Program-made: the position numbers and the translations under genes
Source of the DNA: Methylophaga sp.
Lineage (GTDB): Bacteria; Pseudomonadota; Gammaproteobacteria; Nitrosococcales; Methylophagaceae
Reading direction: 5' to 3'
Length of the DNA: 55,403 nucleotides
Assembly: GCA_030148085.1 (NCBI GenBank)
Contig: JASBUF010000079.1
Coordinates: 1 to 55,403 of the forward strand
Notes under the pieces: model-generated
The model's database searches: none
The model's input: the letters and a program-made list of their open reading frames with translations, nothing else
What the model was told of the DNA's origin: nothing
In this document: positions 46,113-55,403 of the stretch, in pieces
Layout: every line of letters starts with the position of its first letter
Numbering within the stretch: position 1 is the stretch's first letter

Positions 46113-46724
46113 CTAGTCCAGCAGCTCACTGATAAGGTCGGCCTGCTTTAGTTTTTGCAGGTCCAAAGTATGGCGCTTGGCCATAATAATTGCCGTCAGG
46201 CTTTCCAACGCCTGCTCAAAGTCATCGTTGACAATCAGGTAATCAAATTCAACGTAGTGTGAAATCTCATTTTCGGCATCACGCATACGCCGTGCAATCA
46301 CATCCTCATTGTCTTGACCACGACTACGTAGACGTTGTTCCAGCGTGGATTTCGACGGCGGAAGAATAAAAATTCCGCAGCTATCCTTAAAGTTGTGACG
46401 AACCTGTTGTGCGCCCTGCCAGTCGATTTCCAGAATAACGTCAAAGCCCTGTCCTAACAAGGCTTCTACAGCCGATGCTGAAGTGCCGTAGCTGTTATCA
46501 AAGACGGTCGCAGACTCCAGAAAGTCACCATTGTCACGCATTTGGGCAAAACTATCCTGACTGACGAAATGGTAGTCACGACCATCAACCTCACCTTCTC
46601 TGGGCGGCCGTGTCGTATGCGAGACCGATAAACGTATCGTATCGTGACGGTCTACCAAAGCATTCACCAGACTGGTTTTTCCGGCACCAGAGGGCGCGGC
46701 TACGATGAACAAACTTCCTATCAT
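46113..46724 (-). CDS. gmk: Guanylate kinase
   Basis: 203 residues. Phosphorylates GMP to GDP. P-loop APSGAGKTSL at 9-18, GMP-binding SHTTRPPREGE with Y52-type tyrosine region (GRDYHF), and the LID are present. First gene of gmk-rpoZ-spoT, with about 100 bases before rpoZ, room for an internal promoter. Confidence 0.96.
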   Translation of the reverse strand: MIGSLFIVAAPSGAGKTSLVNALVDRHDTIRLSVSHTTRPPREGEVDGRDYHFVSQDSFAQMRDNGDFLESATVFDNSYGTSASAVEALLGQGFDVILEIDWQGAQQVRHNFKDSCGIFILPPSKSTLEQRLRSRGQDNEDVIARRMRDAENEISHYVEFDYLIVNDDFEQALESLTAIIMAKRHTLDLQKLKQADLISELLD

Positions 46725-46743
46725 GTCACTGACCTTGTAACGC

Positions 46744-46771
46744 TAAGCAATAAAGCAGGCATGAGCCTGCT
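46744..46771 (-). terminator. Terminator-like hairpin between yicC and gmk
   Basis: A perfect 7-bp stem AGCAGGC/GCCTGCT with a 4-base loop (46754-46771); on the minus strand it is followed by TTTATTGCTT. It lies about 54 bases after the yicC stop and would separate yicC from gmk. Confidence 0.6.
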
Positions 46772-46824
46772 GAATTGTGCTGAATTTTCGAAAAAAACAT
46801 TATACCGATGCGAGTCAGCCAGAA

Positions 46825-47691
46825 TCATTCGATATTCTGGATCTGTTCACGCATCTGCTCGATCAATACTTTCAAATCAACTGAGAAACGGGTGGTGCCG
46901 GTATCAATCGATTTGGAACCCAGCGTATTGGCCTCACGGTTGAGTTCCTGCATCAAAAAGTCGAGACGGCGGCCGATAGGCTCATTGCGCTTGAGTACGT
47001 GTTCAACCTCTTTGACATGACTCTGCAGACGGTCGAGTTCTTCAGCGACATCGCTTTTCTGTGCCAGTAGCACCATTTCCTGTTCCAGACGCTCAGGTTC
47101 CAGGTTAACGGCCAGTTCCTGTACTTTTTCTTGCAGTTTATTGCGTTGATTTTCCAGAATCGTTGGCATCAATTCACGAACCTGCGCGGCAATGTCTGAG
47201 ATCTGCTCACAGCGCTGCTCGATCATCAATTGCAATGCCGCGCCTTCACGTTCACGGGTAGCGACTAAGTCTGCCAACGCTTGCTCCAGAGATTGCATTA
47301 CCAGTGCAGCCAGCGCTTCCTGATCCAGGCTTTCTGTTTGAATCACACCCGGCCATTGCAGCACTTTCATCATATCCAGCGGCGCTGCGTTATCACTTAA
47401 ACCTGCCAGTTGCTGATAACGGGCCAGAACGGTTTCAGCGAGGGCCTGATTGATTTGAATGGCATCCTGCTGCTGTTCAGGCGCTTTATAGCGCAATGTC
47501 ACTTCCACCTTACCGCGGCTCAGCGTATCGCTGATAAGCTTGCGCATCGCCATTTCCAGAGAACGGAAGCTTTCGTCAAGACGGAAGCCCACTTCGAGGT
47601 AACGATGGTTGACCGAACGAATTTCCCAGCTAAGGGTACCCAGGTCTGTTTGCGCCTCATGGCGGGCAAACGCAGTCATGCTTCGAGTCAC
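46825..47691 (-). CDS. yicC: YicC family endoribonuclease
   Basis: 288 residues from a GTG start at 47691. This start gives VTRSMTAFAR, matching the MIRSMTA start and 287-residue length of E. coli YicC; the open frame to 47760 overlaps the promoter region of rph. The N-terminal YicC_N domain (about 1-155) and C-terminal DUF1732 (about 205-288, ending MREQIQNIE) are present. E. coli YicC is reported to take part in RNA decay, including of the small RNA RyhB. It is divergent from rph, the usual arrangement. Confidence 0.9.
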   Translation of the reverse strand: MTRSMTAFARHEAQTDLGTLSWEIRSVNHRYLEVGFRLDESFRSLEMAMRKLISDTLSRGKVEVTLRYKAPEQQQDAIQINQALAETVLARYQQLAGLSDNAAPLDMMKVLQWPGVIQTESLDQEALAALVMQSLEQALADLVATREREGAALQLMIEQRCEQISDIAAQVRELMPTILENQRNKLQEKVQELAVNLEPERLEQEMVLLAQKSDVAEELDRLQSHVKEVEHVLKRNEPIGRRLDFLMQELNREANTLGSKSIDTGTTRFSVDLKVLIEQMREQIQNIE

Positions 47692-47766
47692 AGCGGTGAA
47701 TTCCAGATATGAAGAAAGAAGCGCCGATCTTACCGAAAACGGCCTGCGACTGACAGTCACGACGGG

Positions 47767-47772
47767 TATAAT
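47767..47772 (+). promoter_or_regulatory. -10 element of rph promoter
   Basis: A perfect TATAAT lies 31 bases before the rph ATG, predicting a leader of about 25 bases. The matching -35 is weak. The site lies in the 112-base gap between divergent yicC and rph. Confidence 0.55.
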
Positions 47773-47803
47773 GTGCCAAATTTGACTCAGGGAATTTCCG
47801 ATT

Positions 47804-48523
47804 ATGCGTCCAAGTGGTCGTCAAGCCGATGAATTAAGACAAGTCACCATCACCCGTAATTACACCAAGCATGCCGAAGGCTCTGTATTGGTTGAGTTCG
47901 GTGACACTAAAGTGTTGTGTACTGCCTCAGTGGAAGAGCGCATTCCCCCATTTCTGCGTGGCAGTGGCGAAGGCTGGGTCACCGCCGAATACGGCATGCT
48001 GCCGCGCTCGACCGGTTCACGTATGCAACGTGAAGCATCACGTGGCAAACAAGGTGGCCGCACCATGGAAATTCAACGTCTGATCGGCCGTTCATTACGT
48101 GCGGCGATTGATCTGAAATCGCTGGGCGAACGCTCTATTACCATTGATTGTGATGTGATTCAGGCCGATGGCGGTACTCGTACCGCATCAATCACCGGTG
48201 CCTATGTCGCATTGCATGATGCCATCAGCTATCTGATTAAAAACAAGAAAATCAAAAAGAACCCGCTGTTCGGTCAGGTGGCATCGATTTCTGTCGGTAT
48301 TCATAACGGCACACCCGTGCTGGATCTGGATTACGTTGAAGATTCATCTGCCGAAACGGATATGAATGTAGTCATGAACGAAGCCGGGGCGTATATTGAA
48401 TTACAAGGCACGGCAGAAGGTCATGCCTTCCGTGCCGATGAGCTGCAATCCATGCTGGATCTTGCCAAGCATGGCATTGATCAGCTGATGGAAAAACAAC
48501 GGGAAGCATTGGCGACATCATGA
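47804..48523 (+). CDS. rph: Ribonuclease PH
   Basis: 239 residues. Phosphorolytic 3'-to-5' exoribonuclease that trims tRNA and other stable RNAs. The start MRPSGR, the phosphate-binding [13 protein letters not shown] and the [20 protein letters not shown] region are conserved. Unlike the frameshifted rph of E. coli K-12, this copy is intact. It overlaps rdgB by four bases. Confidence 0.96.
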   Translation: MRPSGRQADELRQVTITRNYTKHAEGSVLVEFGDTKVLCTASVEERIPPFLRGSGEGWVTAEYGMLPRSTGSRMQREASRGKQGGRTMEIQRLIGRSLRAAIDLKSLGERSITIDCDVIQADGGTRTASITGAYVALHDAISYLIKNKKIKKNPLFGQVASISVGIHNGTPVLDLDYVEDSSAETDMNVVMNEAGAYIELQGTAEGHAFRADELQSMLDLAKHGIDQLMEKQREALATS

Positions 48524-49125
48524 GCCAAATCGTACTGGCCAGTGGCAATCAGGGTAAGTTGCGTGAATTCGCGCAACTGCTCGCCCCACTGAGCATCGAA
48601 ATCCTGACTCAATCTGAACTCGGTGTCAGCGAGGCGGCCGAGACCGGCCTCAGTTTCATTGAAAACGCCATTATCAAGGCGCGCAATGCCTGTGCTCAGA
48701 CTGGCCTGCCTGCCATTGCTGATGACTCAGGTATTGAAGTCGATGCCTTGCATGGTGCACCAGGTATTTATTCATCCCGCTATGCCGGTGACGAGGCCAG
48801 TGATGCTGACAATATTGAGGCTCTGCTAAAAGCGCTGAATGGTGTACCCGCGTCAGAACGCAATGCCCGCTTCCAGTGTGTGGTGGTGTATATGCGCCAT
48901 GCCAACGATCCGACACCTCTGATTTGTCAGGGCACCTGGCATGGCCAGATCCTGAGTGAAGCGGCCGGTGACGGCGGCTTTGGTTACGACCCGGTGTTTT
49001 TTGTACCGGAAACTGACTGCAGTGCCGCCGAACTGTCATCGCAACAAAAACATGCGATCAGTCACCGTGGTCAGGCCATGCGCTGTTTTATTGAAGAGTT
49101 TCAGTATGCACGGCACCTGCCCTGA
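48520..49125 (+). CDS. rdgB: dITP/XTP pyrophosphatase RdgB (HAM1 family)
   Basis: 201 residues. Removes non-canonical purine nucleotides by hydrolysing ITP, dITP and XTP to monophosphates. Motifs: [12 protein letters not shown] at the N-terminus, [11 protein letters not shown], and the C-terminal SHRGQAM. The start overlaps rph (ATGA). Confidence 0.95.
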   Translation: MSQIVLASGNQGKLREFAQLLAPLSIEILTQSELGVSEAAETGLSFIENAIIKARNACAQTGLPAIADDSGIEVDALHGAPGIYSSRYAGDEASDADNIEALLKALNGVPASERNARFQCVVVYMRHANDPTPLICQGTWHGQILSEAAGDGGFGYDPVFFVPETDCSAAELSSQQKHAISHRGQAMRCFIEEFQYARHLP

Positions 49126-49137
49126 GGCTGTCGCGTT

Positions 49138-49800
49138 GTGTTTGTTTCACATACCGGACTGACAGCACTACTTGCCTGTTGTTTGCTACTGTCAGCCTGT
49201 AACAGCAAGCCCTATGCAGAACACCCCATCAAACCGATTCGTCTGGTGGATTCGGTACATGAACGCTGGCAACAATCACATCGCAACTTTATTGGCTTTC
49301 CTTCCCCACAGGCTTTTTCAGTGTGTCACGATCTGAGTTGTCACTCCGTCACTAATCTCAGTCTGGATGACGATGAGTGGGCACGGGTGAAACGGCTGTT
49401 TTCGCCAAAAGCAGCGTATGCCGAAAGCGAACGGCAACAGATTCAGCAGGCTATTGCTTTTCTGGAGCAAATCGTCGGCTCCAAAACCGGTACGTCGCAC
49501 GATCTGGCCAAAAACCAGCTAATAGGCAGCCGACAAGGCCAGCTAGATTGTATTGATGAAGCCACGAATACCACGGTATATCTACGTATGATTGAATCAG
49601 AAGGTTTATTACAGTGGCATCAAACCGCTCCGCGCACGTCACGCGGTTTGTTGATAGGTCGTGCCCCGCACAACACGGCCACGATGATAGACACACAAAG
49701 CTCAGTGCGTTATGCCGTCGATGCCTGGTACTTTGATAATGGCAAGCCGCCAGCCATTGTCACGTTGGATAGCTGGAAACAAGGCTGGCGACCGGAGTAA
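49138..49800 (+). CDS. Lipoprotein of unknown function with a C-x4-C-H motif
   Basis: 220 residues from a GTG start. The signal peptide ends in lipobox LSAC (acylated Cys21; Asn at +2). The mature protein has CHDLSCH at 63-69, a C-x4-C-H arrangement, then a helical stretch and a C-terminal beta-rich region (SSVRYAVDAWYFDNG.PP.IV). I recognise it only as a conserved hypothetical that often lies between rdgB and hemW. The Cys/His cluster could bind metal or haem or form a disulphide; only one such motif exists, so a haem role is speculative. Seven bases before hemW. Confidence 0.7.
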   Translation: MFVSHTGLTALLACCLLLSACNSKPYAEHPIKPIRLVDSVHERWQQSHRNFIGFPSPQAFSVCHDLSCHSVTNLSLDDDEWARVKRLFSPKAAYAESERQQIQQAIAFLEQIVGSKTGTSHDLAKNQLIGSRQGQLDCIDEATNTTVYLRMIESEGLLQWHQTAPRTSRGLLIGRAPHNTATMIDTQSSVRYAVDAWYFDNGKPPAIVTLDSWKQGWRPE

Positions 49801-49806
49801 CTTTTC

Positions 49807-50967
49807 ATGTTCAACTTTACCGCTTTGCCGCCGCTTAGCCTCTATATTCACGTGCCCTGGTGTGTACGCAAATGCCCGTATTGCGACTTCAACTCTCACA
49901 CCAGCCCACAGCAGATCCCTGAAAACGTCTATGTTGATGCGTTGATCCGAGATTTGGAGCAGGAAGTGCCGTTAGTCTGGGGGCGCAGCGTACAGACCAT
50001 CTTTATCGGTGGTGGCACGCCCAGTCTGTTATCAGCAGAAGCCTATGACCGGCTGTTTTCCGCAATCCGTGCACTGCTACCTTTACACCCCAACGCCGAG
50101 ATCACGCTGGAAGCTAACCCAGGCACGGTCGAGGCTGAACGCTTCAGAGATTATTATGCTGTGGGCATCAACCGTTTATCGATTGGTATTCAAAGCTTCG
50201 ATAATGATGCACTGAACAAGCTTGGTCGTATTCATGACAGTGCTCAGGCCATTCGCGCTGTCGAGGCTGCAAAGAATGCAGGCTACGACAATTTCAATTT
50301 GGATTTGATGTTTGGCCTGCCCGGACAGGATGAAGCCAAAGCCCGTCATGATGTGGATACCGCCATCAGCTTGGCACCGTCACATATTTCCTATTACCAA
50401 CTGACGATCGAACCCAACACCCTGTTCCATGCGCATCCGCCAACCTTGCCGGAAGATGATCCGATTTACGATTGGCAACTGGCCAATCAGGCACGACTTG
50501 CTGAAGCGGGCTATCTGCAATACGAAACATCAGCCTATGCCAAGGCTGGCCGTCAATGTCGTCACAATATCAATTACTGGCAGTTTGGCGATTATCTCGG
50601 CATTGGCGCAGGTGCCCACGGCAAAATCAGTAGCGCCTCACCACAGCAAATTGCTCGCAGTGTAAAGCAAAAACAACCGCAGGCGTTTATCGACATGGCG
50701 GGCACTGATGCCTGTTTGCTGGAGTCGACACTGGTTGATAAAAACGAGGTAGGTTTTGAGTTTATGCTCAATGCCATGCGCTTGCTGGATGGCGTTCCCA
50801 CTCATCTCTTTCAACAACATACCGGCGTACCCATCTCGACGATAAAACACCCGTTGAAAAACGCTGAAGAATTAGGATTACTCGAACACACCATCACGCA
50901 GTTGCGACCTACTAAAAAAGGCCAACTGTATCTCAATAGCCTGATTGAGCTATTTCTGACAGCGTAG
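49807..50967 (+). CDS. hemW: Heme chaperone HemW (radical SAM)
   Basis: 386 residues. Radical AdoMet motif CVRKCPYCDF (Cys19, Cys23, Cys26). The fourth cysteine of true HemN is absent (Phe follows), which marks HemW, a haem-binding chaperone that delivers haem to respiratory enzymes rather than a coproporphyrinogen dehydrogenase. GGGTPSLL, GIQSFDN and the C-terminal HemN_C domain are present. Follows rdgB and a lipoprotein, as in many gammaproteobacteria. Confidence 0.93.
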   Translation: MFNFTALPPLSLYIHVPWCVRKCPYCDFNSHTSPQQIPENVYVDALIRDLEQEVPLVWGRSVQTIFIGGGTPSLLSAEAYDRLFSAIRALLPLHPNAEITLEANPGTVEAERFRDYYAVGINRLSIGIQSFDNDALNKLGRIHDSAQAIRAVEAAKNAGYDNFNLDLMFGLPGQDEAKARHDVDTAISLAPSHISYYQLTIEPNTLFHAHPPTLPEDDPIYDWQLANQARLAEAGYLQYETSAYAKAGRQCRHNINYWQFGDYLGIGAGAHGKISSASPQQIARSVKQKQPQAFIDMAGTDACLLESTLVDKNEVGFEFMLNAMRLLDGVPTHLFQQHTGVPISTIKHPLKNAEELGLLEHTITQLRPTKKGQLYLNSLIELFLTA

Positions 50968-51000
50968 TATCCTGTCCTTAATCACTCAAGGAGCGTATCT

Positions 51001-51294
51001 ATGCCGAAGATCAGCATAATGATTGCAGGATTGCTGTTGGCCTTTTCCAGCGTACAGGCAGAAGTTATTTCTATTGCTGACCCGCGCTACGATGTCCCCA
51101 ACTCCGATAGTGGCGTAGTTCGCCCGACTCAGGGTATGGACATGAGCCAAGTCGAACAGAAGTTCGGCGCCCCGGAGTCCAAGGTTGCGGCTGTTGGAGA
51201 ACCACCGATCAGTCGTTGGATCTACCCGGGATTCAGTGTCTTCTTTGAATATGACAAAGTCATTCATTCCGTCATAAAACGTGACGATCAGTGA
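51001..51294 (+). CDS. Small secreted protein of unknown function
   Basis: 97 residues. A signal peptide (cleavage about after VQA, residue 20) and a strong ribosome site AAGGAG are clear. The mature 77 residues contain MSQVEQKFGAPESK and PPISRWIYPGFSVFFEYDKVIHSV, a pattern reminiscent of small BamE/SmpA-like folds (helix then GxP and a beta hairpin), but I do not assign it. Its stop overlaps the GTG start of the MOSC gene. Confidence 0.75.
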   Translation: MPKISIMIAGLLLAFSSVQAEVISIADPRYDVPNSDSGVVRPTQGMDMSQVEQKFGAPESKVAAVGEPPISRWIYPGFSVFFEYDKVIHSVIKRDDQ

Positions 51295-51938
51295 TAGTCC
51301 GATCGGTTAACGTTTCCCTACCCAAACAGGTTCAACACAAAAACAAAACCGTCTCCACCGGCATATTCAAACAGCCGGTGTCGGGACGTGTTGCGGTGAA
51401 TCAGTTCAATCTGGCTGGCGACCAGCAGGTTGATCTGGTCAATCATGGTGGTGAACACAAGGCCGTCTATGGCTTTGCTAGCGGTCATTATACCTTCTGG
51501 CAAAAAAAACTCGGACAAGCTGAAATTCACTACGGACAATTCGGTGAAAACCTGACCATTGATGGTCTGGATGAAAACTTACTGTGTATCGGTGACCAGT
51601 TACAGGTTGGCGAGTCTGTGCTCGAAATCACCCAGCCTCGGGTACCCTGCTTTAAGCTGGGACTGGCTTTTGGTCGTGAAGATATGCCCCATCTGTTTGT
51701 GGAAAACGCCGCGACCGGTATTTACTTTAGGGTGATAGAGACCGGCTCAATTGCCAGTGGTAATGACGTGAAACTGCATCAGGCACATCCGACCAAGCTC
51801 AGTGTTCAGCGCCTGTTTAAAGCCTATTTTGACAACAGCCTGCCTGAGACGGATAAAAAGGCCGTGATGCAACAGGCCTTAGAGATAGACGCCTTGTCTA
51901 TTGAGTGGCGGGAAAAACTGGAAACCCGACTGGGTTAG
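51291..51938 (+). CDS. MOSC domain protein (YiiM-like)
   Basis: 215 residues from GTG 51291, coupled to the upstream gene. The MOSC domain (about 30-165) has VNHGGEHKAVYGF, GQFGENLT.DGL and the conserved cysteine in RVPCFKLG. Similar to E. coli YiiM, which reduces 6-N-hydroxylaminopurine with molybdenum cofactor. A C-terminal 3-alpha domain of about 45 residues follows (LSVQRLFKAYFDN). No cofactor-synthesis genes are near. The end overlaps the convergent gene by four bases. Confidence 0.86.
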   Translation: MIVRSVNVSLPKQVQHKNKTVSTGIFKQPVSGRVAVNQFNLAGDQQVDLVNHGGEHKAVYGFASGHYTFWQKKLGQAEIHYGQFGENLTIDGLDENLLCIGDQLQVGESVLEITQPRVPCFKLGLAFGREDMPHLFVENAATGIYFRVIETGSIASGNDVKLHQAHPTKLSVQRLFKAYFDNSLPETDKKAVMQQALEIDALSIEWREKLETRLG

Positions 51939-52453
51939 TCTTCGGTCGGGGCGGGCTCAATGCCCAGAAAACGACGCAAGGCCCACTTCGGCAGCGTACC
52001 TACGCGGGCATGGTGTAAGGAGTCGGATTCAATCACAATCAACACCAACACACTGACCAGCGTCGGTAAGATACCCAAACCACCAATCATCGCGTAGACC
52101 GCTTCCTTCATCATGCCGAGATAGGTTTTGCCTAGCCAGCCTAGCGCAGATACTGTCACCAATAGCATCAGTATCATGAAAAAGAACTTGCTCCAGCGAC
52201 GTGCGACCTGCCAGTGTGCCCAGATAAACTCACTGTCTTCACGCTTGACCTTGCTGGAACGGTAATAGGTGTAGGCCAGTGCCGCAAACGAAAGCAGCGG
52301 CACGATGACCAGATACTTCATATAGCTCGAACCAAACGTCGCAATCGCGGTAAACAACAAAATGTGATTACCAATCAGATTGCTAAGGAAAATATCGTGC
52401 GGCACTTTGGCCGACGCCATTTCCTGTTCATTAGGCTCGGGCAGTTGACTCAC
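51935..52453 (-). CDS. Inner-membrane protein of unknown function
   Basis: 172 residues with four predicted membrane segments (about 24-40, 45-62, 90-110 and 125-148). The sequence has no recognised motif; a HARVGTLPKWALRRFLG amphipathic tail follows the last segment. It is two bases downstream of thrC and may share its transcript. No function is proposed. Confidence 0.7.
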   Translation of the reverse strand: MSQLPEPNEQEMASAKVPHDIFLSNLIGNHILLFTAIATFGSSYMKYLVIVPLLSFAALAYTYYRSSKVKREDSEFIWAHWQVARRWSKFFFMILMLLVTVSALGWLGKTYLGMMKEAVYAMIGGLGILPTLVSVLVLIVIESDSLHHARVGTLPKWALRRFLGIEPAPTED

Positions 52454-52455
52454 TA

Positions 52456-53601
52456 TTACTGCGCCATGTTGCTCAGAATGGCATCACGTACTGATTCCAG
52501 ATCAGCAGAAACAGTAACAACTGGTGCGGTGCTCTGAGAGATCGCGGTGTCAGGATCTTTCAGACCATGGCCAGTGAGCGTACAAACTATCGTGCTACCT
52601 TCAGGGATCTTGCCTGATTTGATATCACGCAATGCACCGGCCAGAGAGGTTGCTGAAGCCGGCTCACAGAACACACCTTCTTTTTCTGCCAGCAGCTTTT
52701 GCGCAGCCAGGATTTCTTCGTCTGAGCACTCATCAAACCAACCACCTGACTCTTCCTGAACTTTCCAGGCCTTGTCCCAGCTTTGTGGATGGCCGATGCG
52801 AATCGCTGTTGCGACGGTTTCTGGATCATCCACCATGTGACCACGCATAAACGGCGCACTACCTGCAGCCTGATAACCCACCATTTTTGGACGGTTACCG
52901 ACAATCGCACCGCCGGCGTATTTACAGTGTCCATCACAGTAAGCACATGAGTCAGTCACATGATCACCGGAGTTGCACGAGTATTCACAGTAACCAATCC
53001 AATGTGCTGTGATGTTACCGGCATTACCCACTGGCAGGCAGTGATAGTCAGGGGCACGGCCCAGTTCTTCAACAATCTCAAATGCCGCAGTTTTCTGACC
53101 TTGCAGACGATAAGGATTAATTGAGTTTACGATGGTGACAGGCGCATGTTCGGCCACTTCCTTAACCAGACGCATACCTTCATCAAAGTTGCCTTTGATT
53201 TGAATCACAGTGGCACCATGCATCATCGCCTGCGCCAGTTTGCCCTGTGCAATTTTGCCGTCAGGGATCAATACAAACGCGGCAATACCAGCACGTGCTG
53301 CATAGGCTGCAGCTGCCGCTGAGGTGTTACCCGTTGAGGCACAGATGATCGCTTTACTGCCTTCTTCAACAGCCTTGGTGACGGCCATGGTCATACCGCG
53401 GTCCTTGAATGAACCTGTCGGGTTCAGACCTTCGTATTTGACATAGATATCGACATCTTTACCCAGCTCTTTGGTGATGTGATTCAGCTTGATCAGTGGG
53501 GTATTACCCTCACCAAGGCTAATCAGGCGGGTATCGTCATTGACCGGCAAACGATCGCGGTAGCGTTCAATCAGTCCAGTATAACGTGGGCGAAAAGACA
53601 T
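52456..53601 (-). CDS. thrC: Threonine synthase with a cysteine-rich insertion
   Basis: 381 residues. Converts O-phosphohomoserine to threonine with PLP. It belongs to the compact bacterial type (about 350 residues, as in Bacillus), not the 430-470-residue E. coli type. The PLP lysine is in TGSFKDRG (K66) and the phosphate cup in VGNAGNIT. Just after [14 protein letters not shown] there are about 30 extra residues with Cys205, 209, 219, 222 and 226 (C-x3-C-x9-C-x2-C-x3-C) and two histidines, after which the normal fold resumes ([11 protein letters not shown]). AGAGGA precedes the ATG. It is 35 bases downstream of hom. Confidence 0.94.
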   Translation of the reverse strand: MSFRPRYTGLIERYRDRLPVNDDTRLISLGEGNTPLIKLNHITKELGKDVDIYVKYEGLNPTGSFKDRGMTMAVTKAVEEGSKAIICASTGNTSAAAAAYAARAGIAAFVLIPDGKIAQGKLAQAMMHGATVIQIKGNFDEGMRLVKEVAEHAPVTIVNSINPYRLQGQKTAAFEIVEELGRAPDYHCLPVGNAGNITAHWIGYCEYSCNSGDHVTDSCAYCDGHCKYAGGAIVGNRPKMVGYQAAGSAPFMRGHMVDDPETVATAIRIGHPQSWDKAWKVQEESGGWFDECSDEEILAAQKLLAEKEGVFCEPASATSLAGALRDIKSGKIPEGSTIVCTLTGHGLKDPDTAISQSTAPVVTVSADLESVRDAILSNMAQ

Positions 53602-53636
53602 AATGATTTCCTCTAAACTAAATTCGGTTGCGGAAA

Positions 53637-54944
53637 TTAACCGCCTAGTGATTCCATGCGGATCCGCATAATGGCATCGGGCACGGTATCGAGTGCCTCG
53701 ATTTGTTCGATTGCGCGATCCATGTTTTTCTCGACGACAGCCTGAGTCAGCATGATGATCGGCACCAAACCGCCATGATCTTCTTTTTGCAGGATCGCCT
53801 CAATGTTGATGCCTTCGTCACTCAGAATACGGGTGATATCAGCCAGAACACCCGGTACATCCAGCGTGTGAATACGCAGGTAGTATGAAGTCACGACTTC
53901 GTTCATTGGCAGGATGGGCGTGTCTTTCAGCGCATCAGGCTGGAACGCCAGATGCGGTACACGATTTTCCGGATCGGTGGTCAAAGCACGCACAATATCC
54001 ACAATATCAGCAACAACGGCAGAGGCTGTGGCATCAGAGCCGGCACCCGCGCCGTAGTATAAGGTAGGGCCTACAGCATCACCTTTAACAACGACTGCGT
54101 TCATCACGCCATTTACATTGGCAATCAGACGACGTTCTGGAATCAGGGTTGGATGGACACGCAGTTCAACGCCCGAATCCATTTTCTTGGCAATACCCAG
54201 ATGTTTGATGCGGTAACCCAGTTCTGCGGCATACTGCACATCTTCCTGTGAAATTTTGCTGATGCCCTCGGTGTAGCACTTGTAGTATTGCAGCGGAATA
54301 CCAAAAGCAATCGACGCCATAATGGTCAGTTTATGTGCCGCATCAATTCCTTCGATATCAAAGGTCGGATCGGCTTCGGCATAACCCAGCGCCTGTGCTT
54401 CGGCCAGCACATCCGCAAAATCACGACCTTTCTCACGCATCTCGGTCAGGATGAAGTTACCGGTGCCGTTGATGATGCCTGCCAGCCACTCGATACGGTT
54501 CCCCGCCAGGCCTTCACGCATGGCTTTGATAATAGGAATACCGCCCGCAACAGCGGCTTCAAACGCAATGGTGACGCCTTTTTCCTGCGCCAGAGCAAAC
54601 AACTCGTTACCGTGCATGGCAATCAGCGCCTTGTTGGCAGTGACGACATGCTTACCGTTTTCGATCGCTTGGGTCACCAGATCTTTAGCAATACCGGTAC
54701 CGCCAATCAGTTCGACAACGATTTGAATCTCAGGATCGTTGATCACCTCAAAGGCATCATCGGTCAGATTGATGTTTGAGGTATCGCAACTCTTCGGTTT
54801 ATCCAGATCACGATCCGCCGCACGATAGATTTCAATATCACGGCCGGCACGACGACTGATTTCACGCGAGTTCCGGGTCAGCACATTGACGGTACCACTA
54901 CCGACGGTGCCCAGACCCAGGATGCCGATTTTTACTGATTGCAC
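53637..54944 (-). CDS. hom: Homoserine dehydrogenase
   Basis: 435 residues, monofunctional form. Reduces aspartate semialdehyde to homoserine. NAD(P)-binding GLGTVGSG at the N-terminus, catalytic ELIGGTG and [14 protein letters not shown] motifs, and a C-terminal ACT domain (about 350-430) for threonine feedback. Order alaC-hom-thrC puts the branch to threonine in one transcript; the metH gene elsewhere in the window uses homocysteine from the other branch. Confidence 0.96.
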   Translation of the reverse strand: MQSVKIGILGLGTVGSGTVNVLTRNSREISRRAGRDIEIYRAADRDLDKPKSCDTSNINLTDDAFEVINDPEIQIVVELIGGTGIAKDLVTQAIENGKHVVTANKALIAMHGNELFALAQEKGVTIAFEAAVAGGIPIIKAMREGLAGNRIEWLAGIINGTGNFILTEMREKGRDFADVLAEAQALGYAEADPTFDIEGIDAAHKLTIMASIAFGIPLQYYKCYTEGISKISQEDVQYAAELGYRIKHLGIAKKMDSGVELRVHPTLIPERRLIANVNGVMNAVVVKGDAVGPTLYYGAGAGSDATASAVVADIVDIVRALTTDPENRVPHLAFQPDALKDTPILPMNEVVTSYYLRIHTLDVPGVLADITRILSDEGINIEAILQKEDHGGLVPIIMLTQAVVEKNMDRAIEQIEALDTVPDAIMRIRMESLGG

Positions 54945-54952
54945 ACAGCCCC

Positions 54953-55403
54953 CTAAGCTTTTCTCATCATGTCACGGATCCCACGGATCGCCTGACGTGT
55001 ACGGTGTTCATTTTCAATCAAGCCGAAGCGAACGTATTCATCGCCGTATTCACCGAAACCGATACCCGGTGAGACCGCGACTTTCGCTTCCTTGAGTAAT
55101 TTTTTACTGAATTCGAGCGAGCCCATTTCACGGTATTTTTCCGGAATACGTGCCCACACAAACATGGTGGCTTTGGGTTTATCCACCTGCCAGCCAATCG
55201 CATTGAGACCATCACAAAGCACATCACGACGGTTCTTGTAGGTCTTCACAATCTCGTCAACACAGTCCTGAGGACCTTCCAGTGCGGTGATTGCCGCTAC
55301 CTGAATCGGCGTGAACATGCCGTAGTCGAGGTAAGACTTCATCCGTGCCAAAGCAGCAACCAATGTCGCATTACCAGACATAAAGCCAACGCGCCAGCCC
55401 GGC
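54953..55403 (-). CDS. alaC: Alanine transaminase AlaC, 3' part only (start lies outside the window)
   Basis: The frame stays open to the right edge, so about 150 C-terminal residues are seen. The visible part runs from PGWRVGF through [21 protein letters not shown] and [15 protein letters not shown] to the end, and closely follows the C-terminal half of E. coli AlaC, a fold-type I PLP aminotransferase forming alanine from pyruvate and glutamate. The PLP lysine lies upstream of the window. Eight bases separate it from hom; the alaC-hom-thrC order is common in gammaproteobacteria. Confidence 0.9.
   Translation of the reverse strand, partial: PGWRVGFMSGNATLVAALARMKSYLDYGMFTPIQVAAITALEGPQDCVDEIVKTYKNRRDVLCDGLNAIGWQVDKPKATMFVWARIPEKYREMGSLEFSKKLLKEAKVAVSPGIGFGEYGDEYVRFGLIENEHRTRQAIRGIRDMMRKA

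Noticed and set aside
47692-47760. Longer yicC frame
   Set aside because: It would extend almost to the rph -10 element and exceeds the normal family length; the GTG start matches the E. coli start.

Overview
The window is a densely packed, chromosomal-looking stretch of a gammaproteobacterium. The evidence is conserved gene order: rluC, a HAD phosphatase and sppA beside an expected rne; gmk-rpoZ-spoT close to recG; ubiC-ubiA; and bioB-F-H-C-D. An aquatic relative of Methylophaga/Thiotrichales would fit the gene set, but that placement is inference from recall, not a search. No insertion sequence, prophage, CRISPR array, rRNA or tRNA was seen. Base and codon use look uniform by eye.

Layout. 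Positions 1-240 look like a structured leader of a gene transcribed leftward out of the window (probably rne). 242-5832 (+) carries rluC, a HAD phosphatase, sppA, a 46-codon small ORF, an HDOD gene, adk, a PfkB kinase and a Rieske protein. 5784-18340 (-) carries tmcA, slyX, metH, two tandem paralogous chemoreceptors and a K+/H+ antiporter. 18392-23910 holds a lipoprotein, a small His-rich exported protein, leuA divergent from an Lrp-type regulator, rarD, an alkyltransferase-like protein and a LysE exporter. 23991-30223 (+) holds a PP2C-kinase fusion, a Vgb-like propeller, a PIN-PhoH protein, a PilZ protein and a glutathione S-transferase. 30220-35400 (-) is the biotin operon with a LapG-like protease at its end. 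35444-38297 (+) holds comF, a diguanylate cyclase, a K+ channel and an unknown membrane protein. 38294-47691 (-) holds a nuclease, a free-standing chemoreceptor-like coiled coil, ubiA, ubiC, recG, ridA, spoT, rpoZ, gmk and yicC. 47804-51938 (+) holds rph, rdgB, a lipoprotein, hemW, a small secreted protein and a MOSC protein. 51935-55403 (-) holds a membrane protein, thrC, hom and the 3' part of alaC.

How the genes work together. There is a complete late biotin pathway; aspartate-family synthesis (hom, thrC, metH); the entry to leucine synthesis beside a likely regulator; ubiquinone head-group synthesis; and the (p)ppGpp/omega/GMP group. A scattered cyclic-di-GMP and surface theme is visible: a GGDEF enzyme with an I-site, a PilZ protein, an HDOD protein and a LapG-like protease.

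Most unusual observations: a five-cysteine insertion inside threonine synthase; a chemoreceptor of full length whose signalling tip has lost the key contact residues while its tandem paralogue keeps them; a small soluble protein resembling a lone receptor tip in the ubiC-ubiA gene group; a four-cysteine LID in adenylate kinase; an ideal FNR/ANR half-site pair just before the PIN-PhoH gene; and an AT-rich repeat array between leuA and the Lrp-type gene.
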